Part shown: piece by piece, positions 33,590 to 41,439 of the stretch | Layout of the letters: the number at the start of each line of letters is the position of its first letter | Numbering within the stretch: the stretch's first letter is position 1 | Source: DAOTKC01 sp035449045 | GTDB lineage: Bacteria > Bacillota > Clostridia > Christensenellales > CAG-917 | Assembly (NCBI GenBank): GCA_035449045.1 | Contig: DAOTKC010000001.1 | Location: 1 to 64,000 of the forward strand | Reading direction: 5' to 3' | DNA length: 64,000 bases | Position numbers and translations under genes: made by a program | Notes under the pieces: generated by a model | The model's input: the letters and a program-made list of their open reading frames with translations, nothing else | Told to the model about the DNA's origin: nothing | Database searches by the model: none

Positions 33590-34582
33590 ATGGAAAAGCT
33601 TTCGGATTTTTTGGGAAAAAACGTGCTGGTTCTCTCGGGTGCCGAAATTTTGGGCACGGTGGCCGACATCGTTTACGACAAGTCGCAAAAAAAGTTCCGC
33701 TATCTTTTAGTTAGGGGCGGCGGCGAGGAAAAGCTTTTGCCGTTTTCCAAAATCTTTAAGCGCGGCGACGCCGTCACCGTCATGAACACGGCGAGGATTC
33801 TCTCCTACACCGACATAGATTTATCGCGGTGCGCACTGCTTTACGGCGTCCCCGGCTGGACGGCCGAGGGCAAGGAGTTTGGCAGACTCATCGACATTGA
33901 CTTTGAGGAATATAAGATTACCGCGCTCTATTTTGAGAGGGGCGAGGCAAAGGGCGCAGATATATTGTCCATAGGAAAGGATGCAATAGTGGTGCGCGGC
34001 GAAAATGACGTCGTGATAAAAAAAGCGTCGCCCAAAAAGCGAATTAAGCTTCCCAAAGAGGACTATCCCGTTGAGATGCTGGACGAGCCCGCCTACGAGG
34101 CCTACTTCGAGGCGGCGGCGGATTTTCACGAGCGCAAGCCGCAACCCGAACCCAAAACGCCCGAAATCATTCCTGCAAACGAAATTGAAGCAAAGCCGCC
34201 CGAAATTATTGAGCCGCCCGCCGAGGAACAAATCTTAAACAATGAGGGCGACGAAAGCTTGGAGAACGGCCCGGCCGAAAAAACTTCGGACGAAGGGCAA
34301 AAAGCCGTAAAATCCGACGAAATCGATACCATCTCCACCGCGGGTATCACCATCGCCGAGGCGCTCTCGGGAGCGAGCCTCGAGCCCTATCCCGTCGACA
34401 TCGGCGTTCCCGCCAAAATAATCCGCGACTACGGCTTTCTGCTCGGCCGCCGCGTCCTCGTCAACATCCGCGCAAAAAGCGGCGAGCTACTCGCCCCTGC
34501 CGGCGCCGTCGTCACCACCCTTTTAGTCGACAAAGTCAAAAAATCCGGCAAACTCATCGAACTAATTCTAAATTCCAAATAA
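33590..34582 (+). CDS. PRC-barrel domain protein
   Basis: This protein has about 330 residues. The start at 33590 is chosen because GAAGGAG lies upstream; upstream in-frame Met codons fall in the AT-rich spacer. The N-terminal 150 residues form two PRC-barrel-like units (GKNVLVLSGAEILGTVADIV with KLLPFSKIFKRGDAV; then GWTAEGKEFGRLIDIDFEEY). A Pro/Glu-rich linker spans about 175-270. The final 60 residues look like another small barrel, with LLGRRVLVNIRAKSGELL. PRC barrels bind RNA or proteins, as in RimM and sporulation YlmC/YmxH proteins. Function is unknown. Confidence 0.75.
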   Translation: MEKLSDFLGKNVLVLSGAEILGTVADIVYDKSQKKFRYLLVRGGGEEKLLPFSKIFKRGDAVTVMNTARILSYTDIDLSRCALLYGVPGWTAEGKEFGRLIDIDFEEYKITALYFERGEAKGADILSIGKDAIVVRGENDVVIKKASPKKRIKLPKEDYPVEMLDEPAYEAYFEAAADFHERKPQPEPKTPEIIPANEIEAKPPEIIEPPAEEQILNNEGDESLENGPAEKTSDEGQKAVKSDEIDTISTAGITIAEALSGASLEPYPVDIGVPAKIIRDYGFLLGRRVLVNIRAKSGELLAPAGAVVTTLLVDKVKKSGKLIELILNSK

Positions 34583-34594
34583 TGCGTTTCAAAC

Positions 34595-34626
34595 AAAAAA
34601 CCGCCCTTTCATCGGGCGGTTTTTTT
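34595..34626. terminator. Bidirectional terminator between the PRC-barrel gene and rpsR
   Basis: ACCGCCC and GGGCGGT arms around a 7-nt loop are flanked by six A's and seven T's. Confidence 0.85.
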
Positions 34627-34773
34627 AATTTATTAATATTAAGTTATTAATCGTTATCGTTACGACGCGATAACAAAAGGCTCGACAAGGCGGGGAAAGG
34701 GAGTGCATTTAAATACATGACCTCTCCACGCCCAGTCAGAAACAACGTTCTCAGCCCATAGATTAATTCCGCC

Positions 34774-35016
34774 CTATTCGGCTTTGTAGGGGAGCAGAGC
34801 CATAACACGCGCGCGCTTGATGGCATTAGCCAACGGCCGCTGGTGCTTGGCGCAGACGCCGCTCATGCGTCTGGGCAGAATCTTGCCCTTTTCGGTGATG
34901 AAGCGCTTCAGCCTCGCAACGTCCTTATAGTCGATGTCTTCGAGTTTATCGGCACAGAAAATGCAAATCTTTTTCTTGGGCGCCCTCTTTAACGGACGCT
35001 TTACTTCTTCGCTCAT
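34774..35016 (-). CDS. rpsR: 30S ribosomal protein S18
   Basis: This 80-residue protein is S18, which pairs with S6 on the platform of the small subunit. The signature RFITEKGKILPRRMSG and the C-terminal RARVMALLPY are clear. It keeps a CIFC pair and a later Cys in GVCAKHQR, so it is the cysteine-containing zinc-binding form. Third gene of the rpsF-ssb-rpsR operon; SD AAGGAGAATACTCAAT precedes the ATG. Confidence 0.97.
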   Translation of the reverse strand: MSEEVKRPLKRAPKKKICIFCADKLEDIDYKDVARLKRFITEKGKILPRRMSGVCAKHQRPLANAIKRARVMALLPYKAE

Positions 35017-35038
35017 ATTGAGTATTCTCCTTGTTAAT

Positions 35039-35422
35039 TTAGAAAGGCAGGTCGTCGTCGACGGCCTTCATGGCGTCGTCGAAAACCTCGTCCTGTTGTT
35101 CGCCCTCGCTCTTAGTGGACAAAAACTGCACTTCGTCGGCGGCGATTTCGGTCACATAGCGTCTTATCCCGTTGTTGTCCTCGTAGCTTCTCGTCTGGAT
35201 GCTGCCGAACACGGCGGCGCGGGAACCCTTTTTAAGGTATTTGCCGCAGTTTTCGGCCTGGCCGCGCCATACAACCACGGGCAGAAAGTCGGTTTCGCGG
35301 TTGCCGTCGCGGCTGTATTTCCTCGACACCGCCAGCGTGAACTTGCAGAGGTAGATGTCGTTGGAAGTCTTGGTGAGCTCGGGATTTTTAGTTAAGTTTC
35401 CGATTAATATAACCTTGTTCAT
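35039..35422 (-). CDS. ssb: Single-stranded DNA-binding protein
   Basis: This 127-residue protein has the N-terminal OB fold of SSB (MNKVILIGNLTKNPELTKT, FLPVVVWRGQAENCGKYLKKG) and a short linker ending in the acidic tip DDLPF that recruits replication and repair partners. The linker is shorter than in most Firmicutes SsbA proteins (about 170 residues). Position between rpsF and rpsR is the canonical arrangement, where ssb shares the ribosomal-protein promoter. Confidence 0.97.
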   Translation of the reverse strand: MNKVILIGNLTKNPELTKTSNDIYLCKFTLAVSRKYSRDGNRETDFLPVVVWRGQAENCGKYLKKGSRAAVFGSIQTRSYEDNNGIRRYVTEIAADEVQFLSTKSEGEQQDEVFDDAMKAVDDDLPF

Positions 35423-35434
35423 GATACGTCCCCC

Positions 35435-35716
35435 TTATTTTTTAACAATCATTTGCCGCACGACGTCATCCGAAATCATAAGCTGTCTTCTCAACTCCTC
35501 GGGAACATCGGGCGCGGCGTCGAACGTCATGAGGACGTAATAGCCCTCGTTTTTGAAGTCGATGGGATAGGCGAACTTTTTGGTTCCCCACTTGTCGACT
35601 ATGACGTTTTCGGCGTTGAGCCCTTTGACAAGTTCGGAAAACTTGTCGGCGAGTGCTGATTTTTGCTCGTCTTCGGCGTCGTTTCTGATGATATACAACA
35701 CTTCGTATTTATTCAT
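35435..35716 (-). CDS. rpsF: 30S ribosomal protein S6
   Basis: This 93-residue protein matches S6: MNKYEVLYIIRNDAEDEQ, VDKWGTKKFAYPIDFKNEGYY and the C-terminal VPEELRRQLMISDDVVRQM. The start at 35716 is set by AAGGAGGTTTTCTTG; upstream Met codons lie within the leader. It leads the rpsF-ssb-rpsR operon and has a promoter and structured leader. S6 and S18 probably autoregulate the operon through that leader. Confidence 0.97.
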   Translation of the reverse strand: MNKYEVLYIIRNDAEDEQKSALADKFSELVKGLNAENVIVDKWGTKKFAYPIDFKNEGYYVLMTFDAAPDVPEELRRQLMISDDVVRQMIVKK

Positions 35717-35726
35717 CAAGAAAACC

Positions 35727-35787
35727 TCCTTATGGACTAATGGCTCATTTCTGAGCAAGGTGCCCCCGCTTTTCGCGGTTTCGGGGC
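35727..35787 (-). ncRNA. Probable S6:S18 ribosomal-protein leader
   Basis: The rpsF leader, read on the minus strand, has GCCCC pairing with GGGGC around an inner CCGC-GAAAA-GCGG hairpin, then a GCTCA-GAAA-TGAGC hairpin just before the SD. An S6:S18-binding leader with a CCG-containing hairpin is known upstream of rpsF in many bacteria. The match is by eye and not by covariance model. Confidence 0.55.
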
Positions 35788-35788
35788 T

Positions 35789-35817
35789 ATTATATATAAT
35801 TATTATGTCTGTGTAAA
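35789..35817 (-). promoter_or_regulatory. Promoter of the rpsF-ssb-rpsR operon
   Basis: TTTACA (35812-35817), a 17-nt spacer and a consensus TATAAT (35789-35794) on the minus strand. Confidence 0.8.
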
Positions 35818-35827
35818 GCGAAATCAA

Positions 35828-36163
35828 TAAGTTATCAATAAGTTTATATATTAAATAAAGATAAAAATAGCCATAGAGAGAACCGAGAAGAATTCAAAAA
35901 ATCAAAAAACTCCTGCGATGAAGCGCAAGAACAACAACAATAAATATCTTGCAAAATAATTATATTCTAGTTTTTTTTTCGTCTTCGCAGATTTTCATTT
36001 TACAGTTGAACATCGGTAAAAGCTATGTCACAATTAATTTGAGGAAAATAGGGCATAAACTATAGTAGTCGAGATTTGGCACAAAATAGTGTGATTCTTT
36101 TATAATAATAGAAGCTAGATAATCGGCGAACTTGCGCAATTATTAGCTTCGGGGAGAACTCCT
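35828..36163. other. AT-rich intergenic region without a gene
   Basis: This 336-bp stretch lies between the rpsF promoter and the next plus-strand lipoprotein gene. It is very AT-rich, with a nine-T run near 35970. A possible weak promoter for the downstream gene is TTGGCA (36076-36081) and TATAAT (36101-36106), with a long 19-nt spacer. I see no ORF, tRNA or convincing RNA structure. Confidence 0.6.
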
Positions 36164-36805
36164 ATGAAAAAGCTGTTTTGTTTTATCTTAATAATAGCGT
36201 TTATGTTTTTGGCGGTAAGCTGCGACGAGGAAAATCCCGAAGAAACTAGAACATATTTAGAATACGGATTTACCGACGGCGAGGGTGAACTGCATAGCGG
36301 ATATTATTGCGGTTACAAGAGCGCGGTGAAGGAATTTGATAAAAATAACGCCACTATTACTTTCTATTACGGGAATATATATTCGTCTAATCAACTAAAG
36401 GCTTATCCCGACGTAGAAAATATTTTATTCTACGTATATTTTATAAACGGCCTTCATAAGTACTCTGAATATGCCGGACAATATGATTTCGAAAATGACC
36501 CGTATTTGTCCTTAATTAAAGTCATTGACGACTTTTTTGCCGGGCAATATAAGGTCAATCGCGTTAAATACGGAGAGATTGATGGCATTGATTTATATAA
36601 ATCGGTTTACAATCATTCAGAGATAATATCAATACCGGAAGAGGCTTTTATGGGTGAAAGCGGTATATTAGGTTTTAATATTATCGAATATAGAATTTAT
36701 AACAACGGAACAGAACCGGAATTCCGCAATGGAGCAAGTGCACATATCTATTATAAAACGTCTGGAGACAAAGTAGTCTTGTCGGAAAAACCTTTTGAAA
36801 ATTGA
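36164..36805 (+). CDS. Small AT-rich lipoprotein of unknown function
   Basis: This 213-residue protein has a lipoprotein signal (MKKLFCFILIIAFMFLAVSC) and a soluble part rich in Tyr, Asn, Lys and Ile, with phrases like GYKSAVKEFDKNNATITFYYG. Codon and amino-acid use is much more AT-biased than the neighbours, suggesting recent acquisition or relaxed selection. GGGGAG lies upstream of the ATG. No homology is recognised. It opens an accessory patch that also holds a decayed gene. Confidence 0.7.
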   Translation: MKKLFCFILIIAFMFLAVSCDEENPEETRTYLEYGFTDGEGELHSGYYCGYKSAVKEFDKNNATITFYYGNIYSSNQLKAYPDVENILFYVYFINGLHKYSEYAGQYDFENDPYLSLIKVIDDFFAGQYKVNRVKYGEIDGIDLYKSVYNHSEIISIPEEAFMGESGILGFNIIEYRIYNNGTEPEFRNGASAHIYYKTSGDKVVLSEKPFEN

Positions 36806-36857
36806 TAATTTGAAATAGAAATATAATTCAGAATAATAAAAAAGAGAGGATACAAAA

Positions 36858-37212
36858 ATGACAAAGAAGAGCTTTTTTGCGGCTTTGCTATGCTTGCTTT
36901 TTGCTTGTTTGCTTTGCATGGGTATCTCCGCCGCCGATGCCGGCACGAAAACCGCCGAAGCGCAAACCAATTTTGAACAAAAAGAGAATGAGGGAAACCA
37001 ATGCTCTATGGAGCCGGCCGGCGACAGCGTTTATGCTGTTATCAAAGAATAGAGGTTTTTGAGCGACCGCGCCGGCGTGGTTCAGCTCTTGGTTGGATTA
37101 CGATGATATGCAGGCGTCTATCACGGCTTATTTAGACGCGGGAATACCTTATTATATCGTTCTCTTTTCGTCTCAAAGCGGCACGGTAAAATTAAACGCC
37201 ACGGCCGGATAA
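36858..37212 (+). pseudogene. Remnant of a secreted surface protein
   Basis: A 64-codon ORF at 36858-37052 encodes a signal peptide (KKSFFAALLCLLFACLLCMG) and a hydrophilic stub ending in TAG. In a different frame, about 37068-37212, the sequence reads WFSSWLDYDDM then LDAGIPYYIVLFSSQSGTV and ends in TAA. That second piece resembles the end of a PPC-type or beta-sandwich domain of secreted proteins. The two halves look like the ends of one longer gene joined by an internal deletion and frameshift. Function is presumed lost. Confidence 0.55.
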
Positions 37213-37230
37213 TTGTCGATACCCGCAGCA

Positions 37231-37265
37231 AAAAGCCGGAAAAGCAACTTGCTTTTCCGGCTTTT
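37231..37265. terminator. Strong terminator after the gene remnant
   Basis: A perfect 15-bp stem, AAAAGCCGGAAAAGC with GCTTTTCCGGCTTTT, surrounds a 5-nt loop. It is kept intact although the gene upstream is broken. Confidence 0.85.
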
Positions 37266-37473
37266 GCTTGTCAAAGGGAAAATCGACCCGGAAAATTTTT
37301 CCATGCTTTAAGATAACGCGGAGGATTTAGTGTTTTTCGTTTTATATGCGTTTTGGGGCGGGATTTATTCAAAAAAATAAGTTTTTTTATCAAAAAATCA
37401 AGGGGTTTTTCTCACGCGCGCCCAATATAAAATATAGCTTTTTTGTTATATTATTAGCCCGCCCAAAAATATA

Positions 37474-37503
37474 TTGCACACTTGCCGCATTAAATGGTAT
37501 ACT
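37474..37503 (+). promoter_or_regulatory. Promoter of the sigma/anti-sigma operon
   Basis: TTGCAC (37474-37479), an 18-nt spacer and TATACT (37498-37503). The ATG follows at 37522, giving a leader of about 11 nt with a weak AAGGGC ribosome site. The rest of 37213-37521 holds only the terminator above and AT-rich DNA. Confidence 0.6.
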
Positions 37504-37521
37504 GAAAGTGACAAGGGCAAT

Positions 37522-38058
37522 ATGGACCGACACGAACTCGATAAGTATATGATTAGGTTCAGAGCGGGCGACGAGTCGGCGTTTGAGGTTATCTACAATG
37601 AAACCCAACGCGGGCTGTTTTCGTTCGTGTTGTCCATTTGCAAAAATTATCACACGGCCGAGGACATGCTCCAAAACACTTACATAAAGATGCGGGCGGG
37701 CATTGCCGGCTACGAGCCGGGCTCCAACGCGCTCGCATGGCTGTTCACCATCGCCAAAAACCTGACGCTTAACGAACTTCAAAAGCGCAAAAAAGAGGTC
37801 TACACCGATTTCGATTTGGGCTCGCTCGAAAACGAAAAGAAATTTGAAGGCGAGCCGGTGTCCAGCCCGCTTCTCGACATAATTATGGACAACCTGTCGC
37901 CGTCGGAGGCACAGATAGTGCTTCTGCACCTCGTCAGCGGCTACAAGCACCGCGAAATCGCCGACATGACCAAAAAGCCGCTGGGAACGGTGCTCTGGTC
38001 TTATAGGAACGCGGTGGGCAAGCTTAAAAAAATAATCGAAAAGGAGGACGCGCGATGA
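37522..38058 (+). CDS. ECF-type RNA polymerase sigma factor
   Basis: This 178-residue protein has sigma-70 region 2 (about residues 5-75: YMIRFRAGDESAFEVIYNE, AEDMLQNTYIKMRAG) and region 4 (about 120-172: LSPSEAQIVLLHLVSGYKH, EIADMTKKPLGTVLWSYRNA). Region 3 is absent, as in ECF factors. The start at 37522 is near the TSS of its promoter; a Met 16 codons upstream overlaps the promoter and is unlikely. Its stop overlaps the start of the next gene by 4 nt (ATGA), so it is coupled to the membrane anti-sigma candidate. Confidence 0.88.
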   Translation: MDRHELDKYMIRFRAGDESAFEVIYNETQRGLFSFVLSICKNYHTAEDMLQNTYIKMRAGIAGYEPGSNALAWLFTIAKNLTLNELQKRKKEVYTDFDLGSLENEKKFEGEPVSSPLLDIIMDNLSPSEAQIVLLHLVSGYKHREIADMTKKPLGTVLWSYRNAVGKLKKIIEKEDAR

Positions 38059-39539
38059 ACTTCGGGGAATTCACCAAAAATTTGAAATCGGAATTCGAGA
38101 ATAGATTGCCCGACGTTTTCGAACGCGTCAAAAATTCTCCGACCTATCCCGTAGCTCCCCAATTTCAAAAGGAAAATCCCAAAAGCGTTAAATCATTGAG
38201 GTTCGTTATTGCGGCCTGCGCCGTAGTCATATTTATTTTGGCGGCCATGGTGCCCGTCATTTTATACAGCCCCAAAACCACCTCGCCCGGTCTTGCTTTC
38301 ATCGAACTCACCGTGGAAGCCCTCGGCGACGACGGCGCCGCGGCCTCGGCGTCATCGGATGAAAAGCTGATGATAGGGCTCGTTACGGCGGGCGGCGAAA
38401 TTGCCGCCGTCCACGCCAACGAGGCCGGCCGAATTCTTCTTTCAAACGAAAATTTGGTTGGGCTTAAGGTTAAAACAGCGTTAGGAAGAATAGCGGCGCT
38501 GACCCGCGCCATGGGCTATACCGGCGTTGGATATACGGGCGCCGAAAAATCGGCCAAAGCGCTGGTCGTCTCGGTGGCGGGCAGCGATAAAAAGACGGCG
38601 CTCGCCGTCAAGGCCGACGCCGAACAGGGCGCCGCCGAATATTTCTTTTTAAACAAAGTTCCCGCCGTCGTGGTGACGGGCGACCTCGATAAAGAAAAGC
38701 TGGTCGAGCGGGCGCGTCAGTTCGACCCCAACGCCGATATCACGATGAGCGTCGCAAAGCTCACCGAAATTCTTCGCGACAACCGCGCCTTCCTGTCCTC
38801 CGAAGTGATGCTCGCCTATCACGACTCCGACGCCCTTCACGAAATGAAGGAGCTCTACCGCAGAAAGATGTTCGCCGTGCTCGCCACCAAGACCGAAAAC
38901 TTTATCGACGAGGTCTACCACGGCGACCGCGATGCGGCTTTCGCGCGGGTTATCGCGCTTTTGAACGAATATTACCAAAAAGCTTCGGCGGGCAATGCCT
39001 ATATCAACGGCAAGAACGTCAAGACCGACGCGCTCAAAGCAGGCGACATCGTCGACAACATTGTGGGAATTTTGAACACCGTCGAGGGCTATCAGAGCGC
39101 CGCCGAAAAGGAAGCGTTTATAAGCTTCGCGGTGGGCTTCAGAGAGTGCCTACGCGGCATCACCGAGGATTTCTCGGTGAAATGCATCGAAGGAAAGAGA
39201 GTCATAGCCGCCTACGGCGACGTAGGGTTCGCGTTTTTGGAGCACCTCGGAAATTTAGTCGAGCTTACCTCATTTGAAGACATGATGCACTATGTCGAGA
39301 GCGAGTTCTTCGAAATCGTCGATACTTTCGACAACAGCCTGTTTGCCGACGCCGTCGCCGAAAAGGACAAGGACGCCTACCTCGCCGGCCTTGAGAAAGT
39401 CGTCACGCTCAACTATATCGAAGTCAAAAAGCAAGCCGAAATTTCGATAAGCTCCACCATTACCGTCATTATGGAATGGGATTCGCTCGACGACTACTAC
39501 GCTTGGGCGAACGCCATATTAAGCTCGGCTCAAAACTAA
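38055..39539 (+). CDS. Membrane anti-sigma factor-like protein (RsgI-like extracellular domain)
   Basis: This 494-residue protein has a cytosolic N-terminus of about 45 residues, one transmembrane helix (about 48-70) and a large outer domain. The part AVHANEAGRILLSNENLVG, then GRIAALTRAMGYTG and ALVVSVAG, follows the pattern of RsgI extracellular domains (V..lN..G..ll......G, ...A...GYl, ..ll.V). The rest (about 220-494) is helical with no recognised motif. Its ATGA overlap with the sigma gene supports a sigma/anti-sigma pair that senses an envelope signal. The signal is unknown. Confidence 0.65.
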   Translation: MNFGEFTKNLKSEFENRLPDVFERVKNSPTYPVAPQFQKENPKSVKSLRFVIAACAVVIFILAAMVPVILYSPKTTSPGLAFIELTVEALGDDGAAASASSDEKLMIGLVTAGGEIAAVHANEAGRILLSNENLVGLKVKTALGRIAALTRAMGYTGVGYTGAEKSAKALVVSVAGSDKKTALAVKADAEQGAAEYFFLNKVPAVVVTGDLDKEKLVERARQFDPNADITMSVAKLTEILRDNRAFLSSEVMLAYHDSDALHEMKELYRRKMFAVLATKTENFIDEVYHGDRDAAFARVIALLNEYYQKASAGNAYINGKNVKTDALKAGDIVDNIVGILNTVEGYQSAAEKEAFISFAVGFRECLRGITEDFSVKCIEGKRVIAAYGDVGFAFLEHLGNLVELTSFEDMMHYVESEFFEIVDTFDNSLFADAVAEKDKDAYLAGLEKVVTLNYIEVKKQAEISISSTITVIMEWDSLDDYYAWANAILSSAQN

Positions 39540-39553
39540 ATTAATTATTTGCT

Positions 39554-39583
39554 AAAAAAAGCGGCAATCTAGCCGCTTTTTTT
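39554..39583. terminator. Bidirectional terminator between the anti-sigma gene and arsM
   Basis: AAAAAAAGCGGC and GCCGCTTTTTTT arms with a 6-nt loop, usable by both converging transcripts. Confidence 0.85.
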
Positions 39584-39653
39584 ATTTTTCTAATTCTGAT
39601 TAGAACTTCAAATGATGTCGGAAAATCTGTAACTCCGATTTTCGTTTTAATAT

Positions 39654-40442
39654 TTATTTCACCGCTTCTATAATCGCCGACGCTACGAAATTCTCGATGC
39701 CGGTGCCGGGCGCCCATGAAGCTATCAATTCGGCGCTGTTCTCTTTAAGCGTGATTTTTACGTCTTTAAACCCCGCGCAAGAAAGCATCTCCTCAATTTT
39801 TCCGATATGCTCGCCGCCGCCCATGCATCCCGCCACCATTTTGGCATCTTGCTTATATTCGAGGGGTATTTCGGAAGTAGCCACGATATCGGAAATCGAA
39901 AGCCAGCCGCCCTTTTTCAAAACTCTGAAAATCTCCTTAAAGACCTGCTCTTTGTCGGGAGAAAGATTAACGACGCAGTTGGAAATGACAACATCCGCCG
40001 AGCCGTCCGCGATGGGCAAATGTTCTATTTCGCCCAGCCTGAACTCGACGTTTTTATAACCGCTCTTTTCGGCGGTATTTCGGGCGAGCGCTATCATATC
40101 GGGCGTCATATCAACGCCTATCACGCGGCCGGTATCGCCGACAAGCTTTCTCGCCACAAAACAGTCGAAGCCGCCGCCGCTGCCGAGGTCAACCACCGTC
40201 ATGCCTTCCTTAAGCGAAGCGATGGCGACGGGATTGCCGCACCCCAAGCCCATATTGGACTCATAAGGCGCGCCGTAAAAATCCTCCTCGCTGTATCCCA
40301 GCTTTTTGGAAACGCCGAGAATGTCGGCGGCCGTGCCGTTGCATCCGCATTCGCCGCCGCAACAGGATTTGACTTCGCGCCTAGCCGCCTTGGCGTATTG
40401 GCGCCTGATATATCCCCTTATTTTTTCTTTGTCGTTATACAT
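39654..40442 (-). CDS. arsM: Arsenite S-adenosylmethionine methyltransferase
   Basis: This 262-residue enzyme methylates trivalent arsenic using SAM. The SAM-binding motif is VVDLGSGGGFDCF, with DMTPDMI as motif II. The arsenic-coordinating cysteines are likely in SCCGGECGC near residues 27-34, SNCVVNLSPDK and GCMGGG. The C-terminal half matches ArsM and not small-molecule methyltransferases in general. It is 19 nt downstream of arsR on the same strand, so arsenite should induce it. The SD GGAGAAAAA precedes the ATG. Confidence 0.93.
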   Translation of the reverse strand: MYNDKEKIRGYIRRQYAKAARREVKSCCGGECGCNGTAADILGVSKKLGYSEEDFYGAPYESNMGLGCGNPVAIASLKEGMTVVDLGSGGGFDCFVARKLVGDTGRVIGVDMTPDMIALARNTAEKSGYKNVEFRLGEIEHLPIADGSADVVISNCVVNLSPDKEQVFKEIFRVLKKGGWLSISDIVATSEIPLEYKQDAKMVAGCMGGGEHIGKIEEMLSCAGFKDVKITLKENSAELIASWAPGTGIENFVASAIIEAVK

Positions 40443-40461
40443 TTTTTCTCCTTATTCGGAA

Positions 40462-40743
40462 CTATTTATTCAATGCAGTGAAAAACTCGCAAAGCGCTTT
40501 TAATTGTCCGCCGTCGATTTCATAGTAAATCCACTTGCCGTTTTTCTCGGCCTTTACAAGTCCACTCTCGGTTAGTAACTTCATATGATACGAAAGTGTA
40601 GGCTGAGTAAAATTGAACGCCTCCAAGATTTTGCAGGCGCAGGTTTTTCCCGATTTCAGCAAAGCTAAAATCTTAAGCCGCGCCGGGTCGCCAAGCGCCT
40701 TAAATACAGTTTGGTATTTTTCCGAATTATTTATTTCACTCAT
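40462..40743 (-). CDS. arsR: ArsR family metalloregulator
   Basis: This 93-residue winged-helix repressor has the ArsR fold with recognition segment FTQPTLSYHMKLLTESGLV. The metal site is suggested by C35 and C37 in KTCACKIL, at the place of the CxC motif of arsenite sensors. It probably represses its own operon (arsR-arsM) and is released by As(III) or Sb(III). A matching operator lies at its promoter. Confidence 0.93.
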   Translation of the reverse strand: MSEINNSEKYQTVFKALGDPARLKILALLKSGKTCACKILEAFNFTQPTLSYHMKLLTESGLVKAEKNGKWIYYEIDGGQLKALCEFFTALNK

Positions 40744-40790
40744 ATAGATAACTTTCTATATATTATGCTCCAATGTAAAATGAATGTCAA
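40742..40790 (-). promoter_or_regulatory. arsR-arsM promoter and operator
   Basis: The promoter is TTGACA (40785-40790), a 17-nt spacer and CATAAT (40762-40767) on the minus strand. Between it and the start codon, ATATAGA (40742-40748) and TCTATAT (40755-40761) form a perfect 7-bp inverted repeat with a 6-nt spacer, a fitting ArsR operator that would block promoter escape. Confidence 0.75.
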
Positions 40791-40869
40791 TTCTTTCGCA
40801 AAAATATACGGTTTCTTAGAACTACATTGAATCTGAGCTCATATTATGGTAAATATCGGGGAGAAAGAT

Positions 40870-41313
40870 ATGTTTTTCAGAGGTAACTTTAATAGATTTG
40901 AGCCTCACGACTACGGGCCGGAGCCCTTCGTGAACGACATCGAGAGCGCGACCATGCAAAATCCTTATTTTCGGTCGGCGCTTTGGACGGGAGAACATCT
41001 CCAGCTAACTTTGATGAGCATTCCCGCGGGCGGCGAAATAGGCTTGGAAATGCATCCGAATTTAGACCAGTTCTTGCGGCTGGAAGCGGGTTACGGGCTG
41101 GTCAAGATGGGCCCTTCGCCCGAAACGCTCGACTATCAAGCCAAAGTTCGTGACGGCTACGTCGTCTTTATTCCGGCGGGCACCTATCACAATCTCATTA
41201 ACCTTGCCAATATGCCGATAAAGCTCTATTCAATCTACGCGCCGCCGCAGCACCCGCGGGGCACGGTGCACGAAACAAAAGCCGACTCCGACGCAGCCGA
41301 AGGCCACGAATAG
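40870..41313 (+). CDS. Cupin-domain protein
   Basis: This 147-residue protein is a single cupin barrel. Metal ligands are likely in LEMHPNLDQFLRLEAG and FIPAGTYHNLIN, the two cupin motifs. It resembles small mannose-6-phosphate isomerase-like cupins of Clostridia. The start at 40870 follows GGGGAGAAAGAT; an in-frame Met 8 codons upstream has no SD. The C-terminal end is His/Glu-rich. It is divergent from arsR-arsM; a link to arsenic is not shown. Confidence 0.8.
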   Translation: MFFRGNFNRFEPHDYGPEPFVNDIESATMQNPYFRSALWTGEHLQLTLMSIPAGGEIGLEMHPNLDQFLRLEAGYGLVKMGPSPETLDYQAKVRDGYVVFIPAGTYHNLINLANMPIKLYSIYAPPQHPRGTVHETKADSDAAEGHE

Positions 41314-41385
41314 GCAGAGCGCCGCCTTAAGACTAAATAGCGGCTATTCTGTTGGATTGGGTTGTTGTCAATATAACCTAATAAA

Positions 41386-41420
41386 AAAGCTCTGTCTTTT
41401 AGACAGGGCTTTCTGTTTTT
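41386..41420. terminator. Bidirectional terminator between the cupin gene and ricT
   Basis: AAAGCTCTGTC and GACAGGGCTTT arms around a 5-nt loop have A-rich and T-rich flanks that suit both converging genes. Confidence 0.75.
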
Positions 41421-41439
41421 TCAAATTGAGGGTTTAGGC

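Noticed and set aside
36858..37052. Intact 64-residue secreted peptide gene
   Set aside because: It ends in a hydrophilic stub while a domain-like C-terminal piece follows out of frame up to a strong terminator. A decayed larger gene is more likely.
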